Source of the DNA: an uncultured Mesorhizobium sp.
GTDB taxonomy: Bacteria > Pseudomonadota > Alphaproteobacteria > Rhizobiales > Rhizobiaceae
Direction: 5' to 3'
NCBI GenBank assembly: GCA_950071955.1
Contig: CATMOC010000195.1
Coordinates: 1 to 6,906 of the forward strand
DNA: 6,906 nucleotides
Position 1 is the stretch's first letter. Every line of letters starts with the position of its first letter. Below are positions 5,547 through 6,906 of the stretch, in pieces. The position numbers and the translations under genes are program-made. The notes below the pieces were generated by a model that was given only the letters and a program-made list of their open reading frames with translations, was not told the DNA's origin and made no database searches.

Positions 5547-6524
5547 ATGGCGCTGATCGCATCCACGCCGAAGATGGTGACGGTTTTCGGAGGCTCCGGC
5601 TTCCTCGGCCGGCACGTCGTGCGGGCCCTGGCACGGCGCGGCTATCTCGTCCGCGTGGCCTGCCGCCGGCCGGATCTCGCGGGACACTTGCAGCCGTTGG
5701 GCAATGTGGGGCAGATCCAGGCCATCCAGGCCAATCTGCGCTACCGCTGGTCCATCGAGCGCGCGCTGGCCGAATCGGATCATGCCGTGAACTGCGTCGG
5801 CATCCTGGCCGAAAACGGACGCCAGACCTTCACGGCAGTGCAGGATTTCGGCGCGCGCGCGATCGCCGAAGTGGCGCGCGCGAACGGGATCGGCATGACC
5901 CAGGTCTCCGCTATCGGGTCAGACGCGGTCTCGGAGTCCGGCTACGCGAGGACAAAGGCAGCCGGCGTCGCTGCGGTCATGGAAACCGTCCCGGAAGCGG
6001 TCGTGCTGAGACCGTCGATCATGTTCGGACCCGAGGACAGCTTCTTCAACCGTTTCGCGGAGATGGCGCGTTTCTCGCCGGCGCTTCCGATGATCGGTGG
6101 CGGCCAGACAAAATTCCAACCCGTCTATGTCGGCGATGTGGCGGAGGCCGTGGCGCGCGCGGTGGACGGCAAGGTCGCGGGCGGGAAGGTCTACGATCTG
6201 GGCGGCCCGGAGGTGCTCAGCTTCCGCGAGTGCATGGAAATGATGCTGGAGGTGATCGAGCGCAAGCGATACCTCGTCACCATTCCCTGGTGGCTGGCCG
6301 ACCTCCAGGCGAGCGTCCTCCAGGTCCTGCCCGGCTCGCTGCTGACCAGAGATCAGGTGAAGCAGCTGAAGGTCGACAATGTCGTGTCGGAAGACGCCAT
6401 CCGAGAGGGGCGCACGCTGGAAGGCATCGGGATAAGGCCGCAGTCGTTGGAGGCGATCCTGCCGACCTATCTCTGGCGCTTTCGCCGCGCGGGCCAGTAC
6501 GCCACCGGAAACGTTCAGTATTGA
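5547..6524 (+). CDS. Complex I NDUFA9-like NAD(P)-binding protein (atypical SDR family)
   Basis: A 325-residue extended/atypical short-chain-dehydrogenase-type protein, related to the NDUFA9 (39 kDa) accessory subunit of mitochondrial complex I and widespread in alphaproteobacteria. The Rossmann motif VFGGSGFLGRH lies at 13-23. Family marks follow: VNCVGILAE (81-89), YARTK at 133-137 (the YxxxK position), RPSIMFGPED (155-164), and GGGQTKFQPVYVGDVAEA (184-201), characteristic of this subgroup. The glutamate that usually follows the YxxxK helix (KAxGE) is V141 here. In mitochondria the homologue binds NADPH structurally at the complex I/ubiquinone region; whether the bacterial protein associates with complex I or is an independent reductase cannot be told. 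No complex I genes are in view. It has no clear membrane span apart from a hydrophobic WWLADLQASVLQVL patch near 248-261. It faces uppP tail to tail with a 16-base gap. Confidence 0.9.
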   Translation: MALIASTPKMVTVFGGSGFLGRHVVRALARRGYLVRVACRRPDLAGHLQPLGNVGQIQAIQANLRYRWSIERALAESDHAVNCVGILAENGRQTFTAVQDFGARAIAEVARANGIGMTQVSAIGSDAVSESGYARTKAAGVAAVMETVPEAVVLRPSIMFGPEDSFFNRFAEMARFSPALPMIGGGQTKFQPVYVGDVAEAVARAVDGKVAGGKVYDLGGPEVLSFRECMEMMLEVIERKRYLVTIPWWLADLQASVLQVLPGSLLTRDQVKQLKVDNVVSEDAIREGRTLEGIGIRPQSLEAILPTYLWRFRRAGQYATGNVQY

Positions 6525-6540
6525 GCGACGCGAACCGCCG

Positions 6541-6906
6541 TCAGCCCCAGATCAGGAGCGCGGCCATCCCGGCCACGCCCACGATGATCCGCCACCAGCC
6601 GAACAGGCCGTAGCCGCGCCTGGAGACGAAATCGAGCAGCGAGCGCACGACGAAGACGGCGACCACGAAGGACGCCAGAAAGCCGACGGCGATGAGCACC
6701 GCGTCGTCCGGCGACAGGATGTTGCGGTTCTTGTAGAAGTCGTAGGCGAAGGCGCCGGCCATGGTCGGCATGGCGAGAAAGAAGGAGAACTCCGCCGCCG
6801 AGCGCTTGTCGGTCCCCATCAGGAGGGCGCCGACGATGGTGGCGCCGGAGCGCGAGGTCCCGGGGATCATCGCGAGGCACTGGAACAGGCCGATCTTCAG
6901 GCAGAG
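6541..6906 (-). CDS. uppP: Undecaprenyl-diphosphatase UppP (BacA), C-terminal part; N-terminus beyond window
   Basis: UppP is an inner-membrane phosphatase converting undecaprenyl diphosphate to the monophosphate, recycling the lipid carrier of peptidoglycan and O-antigen synthesis; overproduction gives bacitracin resistance. The 121 residues in view begin [23 protein letters not shown]. The motif PGTSRSGAT (visible residues 15-23) holds the catalytic arginine (R19). [14 protein letters not shown], the second family hallmark region, follows. The rest alternates hydrophobic membrane helices ([37 protein letters not shown]) up to the stop at 6541-6543. About 145 N-terminal residues, including the glutamate-rich first motif, lie outside. 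The frame continues openly to base 6906, so the ATG at 6870 inside the motif is not the start. Confidence 0.95.
   Translation of the reverse strand, partial: LCLKIGLFQCLAMIPGTSRSGATIVGALLMGTDKRSAAEFSFFLAMPTMAGAFAYDFYKNRNILSPDDAVLIAVGFLASFVVAVFVVRSLLDFVSRRGYGLFGWWRIIVGVAGMAALLIWG

Noticed and set aside
4589..5566. Long - strand open frame (325 codons) opposite the FAD enzyme
   Set aside because: The + strand carries clear DauA-family motifs throughout. The antisense product has no motif and no plausible ribosome-binding site, and it would also cover the start of the NDUFA9-like gene.
5849..5882. Alternating GCGCGC tracts, a possible Z-DNA or repeat element
   Set aside because: They encode alanine-arginine runs in frame within the NDUFA9-like gene, which ordinary GC-rich codon choice explains.
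6525..6540. Terminator between the NDUFA9-like gene and uppP
   Set aside because: The 16-base gap has no inverted repeat of useful length and no T-run on either strand.

Overview
The window is a GC-rich, gene-dense stretch of bacterial chromosome. It is most like an alphaproteobacterium of the Hyphomicrobiales (Rhizobiales) type. The reasons are a MobA with a GGGDKPLL P-loop-like start, a 'complex I NDUFA9-like' short-chain reductase convergent with uppP, an XRE-cupin regulator divergent from an FAD amino-acid oxidoreductase, and GC-rich third codon positions throughout. I see no rRNA, tRNA, CRISPR array, insertion sequence or prophage gene. This looks like ordinary core or near-core chromosome, with one interesting regulatory module in the middle.

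Layout. (1) Positions 1-107 hold the last 34 codons of a + strand gene, possibly a class III nucleotide cyclase. It overlaps the start of mobA (97-729), the molybdenum-cofactor guanylyltransferase. (2) On the - strand, convergent with mobA, lies a large membrane signalling protein (756-3446) built as TM-CHASE-TM-PAS-GGDEF-EAL. Both catalytic domains appear intact, so it should make and/or break c-di-GMP in response to an extracytoplasmic ligand. (3) Upstream of it on the same strand is an XRE-type helix-turn-helix regulator with a C-terminal cupin (about 3505-4200). (4) Diverging from the regulator is an FAD-dependent oxidase/dehydrogenase (4262-5401) closely resembling D-arginine dehydrogenase (DauA), but lacking the residue that reads the arginine guanidinium. 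(5) After a 145-base gap come an NDUFA9-like NAD(P)-binding protein (5547-6524) and, convergent with it, the C-terminal half of undecaprenyl-diphosphatase UppP (6541-6906, cut by the window edge).

The most interesting part is the 61-base divergent region between the regulator and the FAD enzyme. It carries a perfect 18-base palindrome at 4204-4221, which is a strong operator candidate for the XRE-cupin protein. The palindrome, regulator and enzyme look like a self-contained D-amino-acid-responsive catabolic unit. Only 58 bases separate the regulator from the c-di-GMP enzyme behind it, with no obvious terminator, so amino-acid sensing and c-di-GMP turnover may be transcriptionally linked. That link is inference. 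Two genes appear to use TTG starts, each supported by a Shine-Dalgarno sequence.
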